Source: Limnohabitans sp. (lineage in GTDB: Bacteria; Pseudomonadota; Gammaproteobacteria; Burkholderiales; Burkholderiaceae_C). Taken from it: DNA of 13,873 bases. Made by a program: the position numbers and the translations under genes. The stretch is taken from positions 1 through 13,873 of the forward strand of contig JAKFXJ010000283.1 in the NCBI GenBank assembly GCA_021731425.1, in the 5' to 3' direction. Position 1 is the stretch's first letter, and every line of letters starts with the position of its first letter. Under the pieces are notes generated by a model. The model was not told the DNA's origin and made no database searches. It was given only the letters and a program-made list of their open reading frames with translations. This document shows positions 7,220 to 13,873 of this stretch, one piece after another.

Positions 7220-8431
7220 ATGAAGATCACCGCCGCCCGCGTCATCGTTTGTTCCCCCGGTCGCAACTTCGTCACCCTCAAGATCGAGACCGACCAAGGC
7301 GTGTACGGTGTGGGTGATGCCACGCTCAATGGCCGCGAGCTGGCCGTGGTCAGCTACCTCGAAGACCACGTCATCCCCTGCCTGATCGGGCGCGACCCGC
7401 AGCAGATCGAGGACATTTGGCAATACCTCTACAAAGGCGCTTACTGGCGGCGCGGCCCGGTGACCATGAGTGCGATTGCCGCCGTAGACACCGCGCTGTG
7501 GGACATCAAGGCCAAGATGGCGAACATGCCGCTGTACCAGCTGCTGGGCGGGCGCAGCCGCACCGGGGTCATGGTCTACGGCCACGCCAACGGCCGCGAC
7601 ACCGCCGAGACGGTGGACGAAGTTTTGCGCCACCAAGAAGAAGGCTACTTGGCCATCCGCGCCCAAAGCGGCGTGCCGGGCCTGAACAAGGTTTATGGCG
7701 TGAGTAGCACCAACCGCCTGTACGAGCCCGCCGACGGTAATTTGCCCAGCGAACACGACTGGAGCACCGAAAAATATTTGCGCCACACACCCGGCCTGTT
7801 CGAAGCCGTGCGTGAAGCCGTGGGCCCCGACATCCATTTGCTGCACGACGTACACCACCGCCTGACCCCGATTGAAGCGGGCCAGCTGGGCAAAGCGCTG
7901 GAGCCCATGCGCCTGTTCTGGATGGAAGACCCGACGCCCGCCGAAAACCAAGACGCCTTCCAGTGGATACGCCACCACACCACCACGCCGATTGCGGTGG
8001 GCGAGATTTTCAACAGCATCTGGGACTGCAAGACCCTGATCGAAAAACAACTGATCGACTACATCCGCACCACCGTGGTCCACGCGGGCGGCATCACCCA
8101 CCTGCGGCGCATCGCCGACCTGGCCAGCCTGTACCAAGTGCGCACCGGCTGCCACGGCGCGACCGACCTGTCGCCCGTGTGCATGGGTGCCGCCCTGCAC
8201 TTCGACACCTGGGTGCCCAACTTTGGCGTGCAAGAGTTCATGCCGCACAGCGAAGAAATGCTGTCGGTCTTCCCGCACGATTACCGCTTTGAGCGCGGCA
8301 TGATGCACTGCGGCGAGTCACCCGGTCACGGGGTGGATATCGACGAGAAGCTGGCTGCGAAGTTCCCGTATCAGAGGGCTTATTTGCCGGTGAACCGGCT
8401 GCAGCATGATGGGACGCTTTGGAACTGGTGA
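7220..8431 (+). CDS. manD: D-mannonate dehydratase (enolase superfamily, ManD type)
   Basis: Cytoplasmic Mg-dependent dehydratase turning D-mannonate into 2-keto-3-deoxy-D-gluconate; the enolase-fold enzyme, unrelated to UxuA. All active-site residues known from Novosphingobium ManD are present at the same numbers: metal ligands D210, E236 and E262, and catalytic R147, Y159, H212 and H312 (in TGCHGATD). The protein is 403 residues and ends in the LWNW tail typical of the subgroup. From memory of the family literature, Ala at 314 goes with efficient mannonate turnover and Pro with weak activity; here it is Ala. The same family includes RspA-like and gluconate-active members, so substrate proof would need an assay. 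It ends the plus-strand operon, 34 bases from the convergent tetR end. Confidence 0.93.
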   Translation: MKITAARVIVCSPGRNFVTLKIETDQGVYGVGDATLNGRELAVVSYLEDHVIPCLIGRDPQQIEDIWQYLYKGAYWRRGPVTMSAIAAVDTALWDIKAKMANMPLYQLLGGRSRTGVMVYGHANGRDTAETVDEVLRHQEEGYLAIRAQSGVPGLNKVYGVSSTNRLYEPADGNLPSEHDWSTEKYLRHTPGLFEAVREAVGPDIHLLHDVHHRLTPIEAGQLGKALEPMRLFWMEDPTPAENQDAFQWIRHHTTTPIAVGEIFNSIWDCKTLIEKQLIDYIRTTVVHAGGITHLRRIADLASLYQVRTGCHGATDLSPVCMGAALHFDTWVPNFGVQEFMPHSEEMLSVFPHDYRFERGMMHCGESPGHGVDIDEKLAAKFPYQRAYLPVNRLQHDGTLWNW

Positions 8432-8439
8432 GGCGCAAT

Positions 8440-8474
8440 GAACGCTTTGGCCATCAGGCCCATTTTTAGCGTTC
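8440..8474 (+). terminator. Possible bidirectional terminator between convergent operons
   Basis: Outer arms GAACGCT (8440-8446) and AGCGTTC (8468-8474) enclose a small GGCC-ATCA-GGCC hairpin (8449-8460). On the plus strand the small hairpin is followed by CA and TTTTT (8463-8467), a weak intrinsic terminator for the sugar-acid operon. On the minus strand the structure overlaps the last codons and stop of the TetR gene and lacks a T-run afterwards, so it is less convincing there. Confidence 0.4.
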
Positions 8475-9122
8475 GATTGACCGAACCAGGACCGATCTGA
8501 AGAAGATGGATGTGAACTGGTCAATCGGCTCCAAACTTCGCATGAGTTTGGACCTCAAGATGGCACCTTCCCAACCGACCCAAAAAAACCGCGACAGTGC
8601 TTGGGGGTCTTGACCTTGTGCCAGCTCACCCGTCTCAATGGCTTCTTTCAAGCACTCGGCGACCCGTTTCTCCCATGACACCAAGACCGCCTCAAGACGT
8701 TCACGGAACTGCGTATCGAGGGCGGCCAGCTCTTGACCCAAATTGCCAATGAGGCACCCCCGTTTGAAATCGAACTTCACCATGCCATTTTTGGCATTCA
8801 CGGTGAAATTAACCAGCCTCTGCAATGGCGTTTGTGACGGGTCATTAAAAATACGGTCCATCTTTTTGGCGTAATACGTTTCGTAGTTGTCAATGACGGC
8901 GTGGCCAAAATGATCTTTACTTTTGAAGTAATGGTAGAACGATCCTTTCGGTACGCCGACGCGCTTGAGAACTTCATCAATGCCCGTTATTTGAAACCCG
9001 CGTTCGGTCAACAGCTCAGTTCCGCACCACACCAAAGCATTGCGCGTGTCTGTTCGTGTGTTCACACGATGGCCACTTCTGCTGTGGTTCGACTCAATAG
9101 GACGGGTGTTGATTTCTGACAC
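8466..9122 (-). CDS. TetR/AcrR-family transcriptional regulator (NemR/AcuR-like)
   Basis: Dimeric DNA-binding repressor, presumably of the acyl-CoA operon that it ends. 218 residues. The helix-turn-helix domain spans about 28-75, with ITGIDEVLKRVGVPKGSFYHYF the recognition region and KSKDHFGHAVIDNY after it. The ligand domain contains GCLIGNLGQELA with C123 at the place where NemR-type regulators carry a conserved, sometimes redox-active, Cys; a second Cys is C33. The start is a GTG at 9122, supported by GGAG 8 bases upstream. An internal GTG (residue 20) would give a NemR-like short N-terminus but has no comparable site. The gene is AT-rich compared with manD. The effector is unknown; a CoA thioester, free acid or electrophile are the family precedents. 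Confidence 0.88.
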   Translation of the reverse strand: MSEINTRPIESNHSRSGHRVNTRTDTRNALVWCGTELLTERGFQITGIDEVLKRVGVPKGSFYHYFKSKDHFGHAVIDNYETYYAKKMDRIFNDPSQTPLQRLVNFTVNAKNGMVKFDFKRGCLIGNLGQELAALDTQFRERLEAVLVSWEKRVAECLKEAIETGELAQGQDPQALSRFFWVGWEGAILRSKLMRSLEPIDQFTSIFFRSVLVRSIER

Positions 9123-9130
9123 GTAAGAAT

Positions 9131-9134
9131 CTCC
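9131..9134 (-). promoter_or_regulatory. Ribosome-binding site for the GTG start of the TetR gene
   Basis: Minus-strand GGAG, 8 bases before GTG 9122. It makes the GTG the best start although the first 20 residues look like a non-conserved extension. It overlaps a small palindrome, TCCGA-C-TCGGA, at 9132-9142. Confidence 0.6.
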
Positions 9135-9161
9135 GACTCGGATTTCAGTTTGTTCCAGGGC

Positions 9162-10694
9162 TTATTGTGGCCAGTAGCGTTTTTTGACCAATTTTTTATA
9201 GAGCTTACCCGTTGGCAAACGGGGCAGCTCCAAGTCGAAATCAATCGACCGGGGGCATTTGAAGTCCGCCAACTTTTCGCGGCAAAAAGCCTGAAGTTCT
9301 TCTGCCAAAGCGGGACCCATATCAACGGCGTGAACAGGTTGCACAACCGCCTTGACCTCTTCACCCCAATCGCTGTTGGGTACACCCACAACCGCAGCGT
9401 CCATGACTTTTGGATGTTGCAGCAAAACGTTTTCGATTTCTTGCGGGTAAATATTGACACCACCACTGATGATCATGAAAGCTTTACGGTCTACCAAATA
9501 CAAGTAGCCTTGCTCATCCAGGTATCCGATGTCACCGAGCGTCGTCCAGCCCAGGGCGTTGCGCGTTTGTGCGGTGCTGACAGGGTCATTGTGATAAGTG
9601 AATTGGGGACCGTCTGAAAAATACACCGCCCCTGTTTGCCCCACTTCCAGTGGAACACCCTCTTCGTCACAGATATGCAGTTTCCCCTGTGATGCACGGC
9701 CCACAGACCCTTTGTGCGCCAACCACTCAGCAGGCGTGATGCTACAAAAACCATTGTTTTCAGTGCCAGCGTAATACTCGTGCACGATTGGCCCCCACCA
9801 TTGAATCATCTGCTCTTTCACATCAACGGGGCAAGGTGCTGCAGCGTGTACTGCCATTTGCATGGATGAAAGATCAAATTTTTCGCGTGTCTCTTGATCC
9901 AACTTAAGCAGTCGCACAAACATGGTCGGCACCCATTGACTGTGTGTGATGCGACAGCGCTCAATCGTCTGCAGGGCCAACAGCGCATCAAAGCGCTCCA
10001 TGACCGTCACAGTTCCACCCATTTTGATCACCGTCATGCTGTGTCGCAAGGGTGCGGCATGGTACAGCGGTGCGGTAGACAAGTAATGGCTGTCGGCACC
10101 GTAGCCAAACAGTGGCACCAACAACTTCACCAACATGGTGGCTTGCCCCGCTTCGGTTTTGGGCAATGGCCACAAAACGCCTTTGGGCCGACCCGTTGTA
10201 CCTGACGAGTAAAGCATGTCGGCGCCTTGCAAAGCTTGCGCAATGGCCGAGGTGGGCTTTTGCGCACATTGCGCACTCCAATCCCCGTGACCACTTTGCT
10301 CAACGCTTGCACCCACGCACATGCACTGCAAGTTCTTGGGCAGCTTGGCAAACAAGTCTGACTCGACATTCTCCAACGCTGAGGCATAAATAAACAATCG
10401 CGCACCACAGTCGCGGACGATGTAATCAATTTCGTCCGTTGTCAGGCGTGTGCTGATGAGCGTGTAATAAACACCGCTGCGATCAAAGCCAAAGCAAAGC
10501 TCCAGCAATTCGCGGCAGTTGTTCATCAGCACAGCCACATGCTCGCCAGGATGGATGCCCAAATCTGAAACCAGGTGGGCCACTTGGTTGGCACGGCCCT
10601 CGAGTTGTGCGTAAGTGACTTGCTCACCACTTTCGCACATCTGAAAAGCGACTTTTTCAGGATCAACGCTAACTGGCTGTATAGGAATTAACAT
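9162..10694 (-). CDS. Acyl-CoA synthetase (AMP-binding, class I adenylate-forming)
   Basis: Activates a carboxylic acid to its CoA thioester through an acyl-adenylate, using ATP. 510 residues, ordinary for the family. Core motifs in order: P-loop YSSGTTGRPKG (162-172), YYAGTE (307-312), TLGDIGYLDEQGYL with D388, VDRK with R403 before the hinge, the SGGVNIYPQEIE segment (410-421), and the C-terminal PRLPTGK with catalytic K497. All catalytic residues are present. The acid is not identifiable; FadD-like, CaiC-like and steroid or terpenoid acid ligases share these motifs. ATG 10694 follows the upstream gene by 14 bases, with GGGGG at 10699-10703 acting as an unusually close ribosome-binding site. 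Being between a reductase and a TetR gene marks it as the entry step of a degradative pathway. Confidence 0.92.
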   Translation of the reverse strand: MLIPIQPVSVDPEKVAFQMCESGEQVTYAQLEGRANQVAHLVSDLGIHPGEHVAVLMNNCRELLELCFGFDRSGVYYTLISTRLTTDEIDYIVRDCGARLFIYASALENVESDLFAKLPKNLQCMCVGASVEQSGHGDWSAQCAQKPTSAIAQALQGADMLYSSGTTGRPKGVLWPLPKTEAGQATMLVKLLVPLFGYGADSHYLSTAPLYHAAPLRHSMTVIKMGGTVTVMERFDALLALQTIERCRITHSQWVPTMFVRLLKLDQETREKFDLSSMQMAVHAAAPCPVDVKEQMIQWWGPIVHEYYAGTENNGFCSITPAEWLAHKGSVGRASQGKLHICDEEGVPLEVGQTGAVYFSDGPQFTYHNDPVSTAQTRNALGWTTLGDIGYLDEQGYLYLVDRKAFMIISGGVNIYPQEIENVLLQHPKVMDAAVVGVPNSDWGEEVKAVVQPVHAVDMGPALAEELQAFCREKLADFKCPRSIDFDLELPRLPTGKLYKKLVKKRYWPQ

Positions 10695-10708
10695 CAGGCC
10701 CCCACTTT

Positions 10709-11722
10709 TTAATGGGCAATACAGACTTTGCCGAACTGAGCACCGCTCTTCAAATACGCCATGGCTTCTTTGAGCTCCTCAAACGCAAACACCTTATCGG
10801 TGACAGGCTGTATCTGGTGCTGGGCCATGGCCCGCAACATGGCCTCCATCCCATCACGGTGCCCAACGGTCACACCTTGAAGCCGAACTTGCCGCGTGAT
10901 GATGTGGCCTAAAGAGGTGTTGACGCTGCTTCCCGACAAGATGCCAATCATGGCCAAGGTCCCCCCTGGGCGAACGCAGCGAAGTGATTGAGGCAGCGTT
11001 TTTTCGCCCCCCAATTCCAAAATCAAGTCGTATCCACGCCCCTGTGTGATCTCTCGGGTGGCTTTGGCCCACTCGGGCTGTTCACGGTAATTGATGACCG
11101 CATCTGCACCCAAGGAGGTGGCACGGTCCATTCGCTCTTCGCTCGAGCTGATCACGGTGACATGGGCACCTAAACTTTTAGCGAACTGCAATGCGAACAA
11201 CGCCACACCACCACAACCTTGCACCAAAACCCGATCACCGGCCTTGACATGACCGTAGGTCACCACAGCACTCCAAGCCGTCAATGCGGCGCAAGGAAGG
11301 CTGGCTGCCTGAATGTCGCTCAGGTAGTCGGGGACCACCACCACGCCTTGTTCAGACAGACACATCACCTCCGTCATGGTCCCATCGATCGGACCACCCA
11401 GAGATTGTGTGAGTCTTTGCAAATCAGGCTCTCCCCCGATCCAACCCTGAAAGTAAGTCGGACACACGCGATCACCGAGACGAACGCGCGTCACGCCTGC
11501 ACCCACGGCAATGACCTCTCCAACACCGTCGGATATGGGAATCAAGGGCAATTGGCCGGTGTAGCTTCCGTAACCACGCTCAGGCACAACAAGGTCGCGG
11601 TAGTTGAGCGAAGAGGCTCGCATCCGCACCAACACCTGACCAGCATTGGCTGTCGGCTCAGGGCACTGGGAAAGTTTCAAGTGTTCAATACCCCACTCCC
11701 CTTCAATTTGAAAGACGCGCAT
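10709..11722 (-). CDS. Zinc-independent MDR oxidoreductase (quinone/enoyl reductase-like)
   Basis: Medium-chain dehydrogenase/reductase of 337 residues, cytoplasmic, NAD(P)H-dependent. The GroES-like domain carries N40-YRD-43 in place of the catalytic Cys motif of zinc alcohol dehydrogenases. SDGVGEV (64-70) replaces the GHE zinc-ligand motif, and the structural-zinc cysteine loop is absent. It should therefore act without zinc, as quinone oxidoreductases and enoyl reductases do. The Rossmann motif is QGCGGVALFALQFAKSLGA (168-186). Automatic annotation would likely say alcohol dehydrogenase; the missing ligands argue against that. Its ATG follows the TGA of the acyl-CoA dehydrogenase with no spacer (TGAATG), with a perfect AGGAG site in that gene's end, so the two are translationally coupled. 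A role in reducing an unsaturated CoA intermediate is inferred. Confidence 0.87.
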   Translation of the reverse strand: MRVFQIEGEWGIEHLKLSQCPEPTANAGQVLVRMRASSLNYRDLVVPERGYGSYTGQLPLIPISDGVGEVIAVGAGVTRVRLGDRVCPTYFQGWIGGEPDLQRLTQSLGGPIDGTMTEVMCLSEQGVVVVPDYLSDIQAASLPCAALTAWSAVVTYGHVKAGDRVLVQGCGGVALFALQFAKSLGAHVTVISSSEERMDRATSLGADAVINYREQPEWAKATREITQGRGYDLILELGGEKTLPQSLRCVRPGGTLAMIGILSGSSVNTSLGHIITRQVRLQGVTVGHRDGMEAMLRAMAQHQIQPVTDKVFAFEELKEAMAYLKSGAQFGKVCIAH

Positions 11723-12883
11723 TCAGCTTGCTCCTGGTTTGAAACGAAAGTCCTGTGCGACACGTTCAAGCAGCATCGCTGTTGAACCATCGGCCAAAGA
11801 AGCAGCGTGAGCTGCCGTGAGGTGCCTTAGAAAAGCATAGTCGTCCAAAAATCCTTCAGCACCCATCGCGTGCAGGAGCGAGCCCAATTGAGTTTGAGCC
11901 ATGCTGGTGGCATAAAGTTTGGCCTGCGCCGCAGCGGTTTGAGCTTCACCCCCCTGATCGATCAGGTCACAGGCTTCGCTCACCATCAACTCCCCAGCTT
12001 GCAATGCGGTAGCTGCTTGGGCCACTTGCCAGCGCCATCCTTGGAATTGATCCAAAGACTGGCCAAAAGCGGTTCGTTTCTGACCGTAAACGCGCACATC
12101 GGCCAAAGCTTGGGACACCATGGCACAACACATGGCGGCCACATAAGTGCGTGCAAGATTGATCGCACCCATGATGTCGGCAAATGCTTTGCCGGGCTCA
12201 TACAAAAGGTGCGAAGCGTCGCAATAGACATTCGTCAACCGAAAGCCACCAATGCCCATGCTGCTCAGGGCGCTGCTGGTCGATACAGCAACACGCTCAA
12301 AGCCTGGCGAGTCCGCACGGACAAAAAATGCTGCAATGCCTTTGACACCTGCACCGGCTAGGGTTTGGGCGTAAACCACAACACCGTCCGCGTGAGCGGC
12401 GTTGATGATCCAAGTTTTAGAGCCGTTGAGCAGCCAACCATCACCATGTCGAATGGCCGTGGTTTGAATTTGGCCCAAATCCGATCCGGCATTAGGCTCG
12501 GTCAGTGCCGTGCAGGCCACCATGCGCCCACGGATCAAGTCATCTGCATAAAGAGGCGTCAACACATGGGGTGAAGACTTCACCAGCTGCACCGCCACGT
12601 TGTGTGAATTCACCAATGCCATGGCTGCGCTGAAATCAATCCGAGCCAGCTTTTGGAGCACTCTGACCTTGTCACCAAAAGACAAGTCTGACCCACCCCA
12701 TTCACGAGGCACCTGAAGACCCAATAAGCCACAGCTGCCTGCAGGTTCAAACAAAGCCTGTCGGTCAAAAAGCCCCCGCCCCCAAGGCGCCGCATTCGGC
12801 ACCAAGTGAGTTTGCGCAAATTGATGGGCCGCTTCGATGACGGCAGCCGCGTGTTTGGACAGCCCCTCTTGATCCAAGATCAT
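11723..12883 (-). CDS. Acyl-CoA dehydrogenase family protein with Asp at the catalytic-base position
   Basis: FAD flavoprotein of the acyl-CoA dehydrogenase fold, 386 residues, expected to oxidise an acyl-CoA at the alpha-beta bond and pass electrons to ETF. The first signature is CTALTEPNAGSDLG (124-137), then GWLLNGSKTWIINA (149-162) and the FAD-contact YGQKRTAFGQSLDQFQ (266-281). Near the C-terminus the usual R-x-EGT catalytic stretch reads SLADGSTAM, so D365 (GAT at 11791-11789) stands where medium- and short-chain enzymes have Glu. The alternative isovaleryl-type Glu position reads Ala244 (INLARTY). Activity may be low, on an unusual substrate, or not a standard dehydrogenation. The start ATG 12883 has AAGG at 12895-12892 inside livM, so it is coupled to the transporter gene. 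Confidence 0.88.
   Translation of the reverse strand: MILDQEGLSKHAAAVIEAAHQFAQTHLVPNAAPWGRGLFDRQALFEPAGSCGLLGLQVPREWGGSDLSFGDKVRVLQKLARIDFSAAMALVNSHNVAVQLVKSSPHVLTPLYADDLIRGRMVACTALTEPNAGSDLGQIQTTAIRHGDGWLLNGSKTWIINAAHADGVVVYAQTLAGAGVKGIAAFFVRADSPGFERVAVSTSSALSSMGIGGFRLTNVYCDASHLLYEPGKAFADIMGAINLARTYVAAMCCAMVSQALADVRVYGQKRTAFGQSLDQFQGWRWQVAQAATALQAGELMVSEACDLIDQGGEAQTAAAQAKLYATSMAQTQLGSLLHAMGAEGFLDDYAFLRHLTAAHAASLADGSTAMLLERVAQDFRFKPGAS
11731..11735 (-). promoter_or_regulatory. Ribosome-binding site for the MDR gene within the acyl-CoA dehydrogenase end
   Basis: Minus-strand AGGAG, 8 bases before ATG 11722 and inside the final codons of the upstream gene. It is the strongest Shine-Dalgarno match in the window and supports the TGAATG coupled start. 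Confidence 0.75.
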
Positions 12884-12886
12884 TTT

Positions 12887-13873
12887 TTAGGCCTTGCTTG
12901 CCGATTTCTGATCACCAGCGACAGATGGACTTGTCCGCAGGCGCCGCCACAAGGTGGCCATCAATGGCACCAGACCTTTGGGCAAGAAGATGGTCGCTAC
13001 CACCAAAATCAAACCATAGGTGATGAGGCGGAAGCTGTCGGCAAACCGCAGCAGCTCCGGTAAAAAAGTGACCGATACCGCTCCCACAATAGGACCTGTG
13101 AGCGTTCCGCTGCCGCCCAAAATGACTGCCAAAATGATGTTCAAAGACTGGTCAACGCCAAACGGCTCAGGATTCAAGAAGCCTATGTAATGGGCATAAA
13201 GCGTTCCGGCCAAACCAGCCAAAATTGAACTCATCACAAATGCAAACAGCTTGTAGCGTGAAGTCATGACACCCATGGCTTCTGCAAGGTCCTCGTTTTG
13301 GCGTATGGCCAACATCACCCGCCCGGCTCTGGAGTGCAAGATCAAGGCGCAACACGTGGTCGCCAAAACCGCGGCGAGCAACGCCAGGGCGTAATAGTTG
13401 AGATTGCTGCGCCCTTCAAAACTGAAAACATGGCCGAACAGCGTCAACTCTGCCGGGCGCGGCACATCCGGTATGCCAGCCTCGCCGCCGGTAAGCGCTC
13501 TGAATGTCATCAACACAATAAAAATGACCATGTTGTAGGCCAGTGTGACAATCGAAAAGTAGTGCCCCTTCACCCGCAGACTCGGATAACCCGCAACGAT
13601 CGCCATGGCGCCAGTCAACAAGGGCGCCACGAACAAAGTGACCCAAACCGAGAACCCGTAGTTCATGGTCAAAAGGGTGGATATGTAGGCACCTATGCCC
13701 ATGAATCCCGCTTGCGCGATGGATACATAACCCACAAACCCCTGAGTTAAATTTTGGCCTTGCGCAAGCACAATACAAATCAAAGCCAAGGTCATCAAAT
13801 GGATGTAATACGGCGTTTTGAATGCATGCGGCAGCGCCAAAGCACCGGCCACCGCAGCCAAACTGAACAGCAA
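12887..13873 (-). CDS. livM: Liv-type ABC transporter permease (LivM family), 5'-truncated by window end
   Basis: Inner-membrane permease of the branched-chain amino acid/organic acid ABC importer family, paired with LivH and the ATPases LivG and LivF. 329 in-frame codons are visible and the frame runs off the window edge, so the start is outside. Family landmarks are GQNLTQGFVGYVSIAQAGFMGIGAY near the N-terminus, the cytoplasmic SRAGRVMLAIRQNEDLAEAMGV coupling loop, SSILAGLAGTLYAHY, and ILGGSGTLTGPIVGA. About eight or nine hydrophobic helices are seen. The tail after the last helix is short, charged and Ser/Lys-rich. It ends 3 bases before the acyl-CoA dehydrogenase ATG, tying transport to CoA catabolism. 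Liv-type systems next to acyl-CoA ligases often import aromatic or other carboxylic acids rather than amino acids, so the substrate is open. Confidence 0.93.
   Translation of the reverse strand: MLFSLAAVAGALALPHAFKTPYYIHLMTLALICIVLAQGQNLTQGFVGYVSIAQAGFMGIGAYISTLLTMNYGFSVWVTLFVAPLLTGAMAIVAGYPSLRVKGHYFSIVTLAYNMVIFIVLMTFRALTGGEAGIPDVPRPAELTLFGHVFSFEGRSNLNYYALALLAAVLATTCCALILHSRAGRVMLAIRQNEDLAEAMGVMTSRYKLFAFVMSSILAGLAGTLYAHYIGFLNPEPFGVDQSLNIILAVILGGSGTLTGPIVGAVSVTFLPELLRFADSFRLITYGLILVVATIFLPKGLVPLMATLWRRLRTSPSVAGDQKSASKA

Noticed and set aside
6272..8308. 678-codon open frame on the minus strand, opposite uxuB and manD
   Set aside because: It lies antisense to two genes whose catalytic residues are intact. 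Its translation is rich in His, Val and Gly with no recognisable domain, as expected for a shadow frame in GC-rich sequence.
9063..9065. Internal GTG (residue 20) as start of the TetR gene
   Set aside because: It would match NemR length, but the clear GGAG site serves the GTG at 9122. Kept only as an alternative.
1..13873. Transposons, phage genes, CRISPR arrays, tRNA or rRNA genes, toxin-antitoxin or defence genes
   Set aside because: No evenly spaced repeats, transposase or nuclease motifs, or cloverleaf sequences were seen. All long gaps are explained by genes, and the longest intergenic stretch (979-1101) holds only the two hairpins.
1..13873. A wholly new biological system
   Set aside because: Every gene falls into a known metabolic or transport family. 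The unusual points concern substrate choice, one catalytic residue and operon RNA structure, not a new type of system.

Overview
The window looks like a chromosomal segment of a betaproteobacterium, most likely Comamonadaceae. This is inferred from overall protein style, moderate-to-high GC, a TRAP-based sugar-acid locus and a Liv/acyl-CoA locus; no taxonomic marker gene is present. Coding density is very high: every gap is under about 130 bases, and no RNA gene, insertion sequence, CRISPR array or phage gene was seen.

Left part, plus strand, 1-8431: a sugar-acid (hexuronate/aldonate) uptake and catabolism operon. It begins inside a TRAP solute-binding protein (dctP), followed by dctQ and dctM, an altronate dehydratase (uxaA), an Ldh2/Mdh2-family oxidoreductase, a long-chain mannitol dehydrogenase/fructuronate reductase (uxuB-like), and an enolase-superfamily D-mannonate dehydratase (manD). 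UxaA and ManD both make 2-keto-3-deoxy-D-gluconate, so the locus probably merges a galacturonate-type and a glucuronate-type branch. Uronate isomerase, KDG kinase and KDPG aldolase are not in the window. Two hairpins sit between dctP and dctQ, one of them a perfect 13-bp stem, and a terminator-like hairpin lies between dctM and uxaA. These suggest graded expression along the operon.

Right part, minus strand, 13873-8466: a convergent operon read as livM (start beyond the window), acyl-CoA dehydrogenase, zinc-less MDR oxidoreductase, acyl-CoA synthetase and a TetR regulator. Genes are separated by 3, 0, 14 and 39 bases. The set fits import of a carboxylic acid by a Liv-type ABC transporter, activation to a CoA thioester, desaturation and reduction, under a TetR repressor. 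The substrate cannot be read from the sequence. The acyl-CoA dehydrogenase has Asp where the family's usual catalytic Glu is expected.

The two operons meet tail to tail at 8432-8465, where local GC drops sharply. I found no convincing novel system. The most useful leads are the dctP-dctQ stem-loop pair, the apparent replacement of tagaturonate reductase by an Ldh2-type enzyme, and the Asp-for-Glu dehydrogenase.
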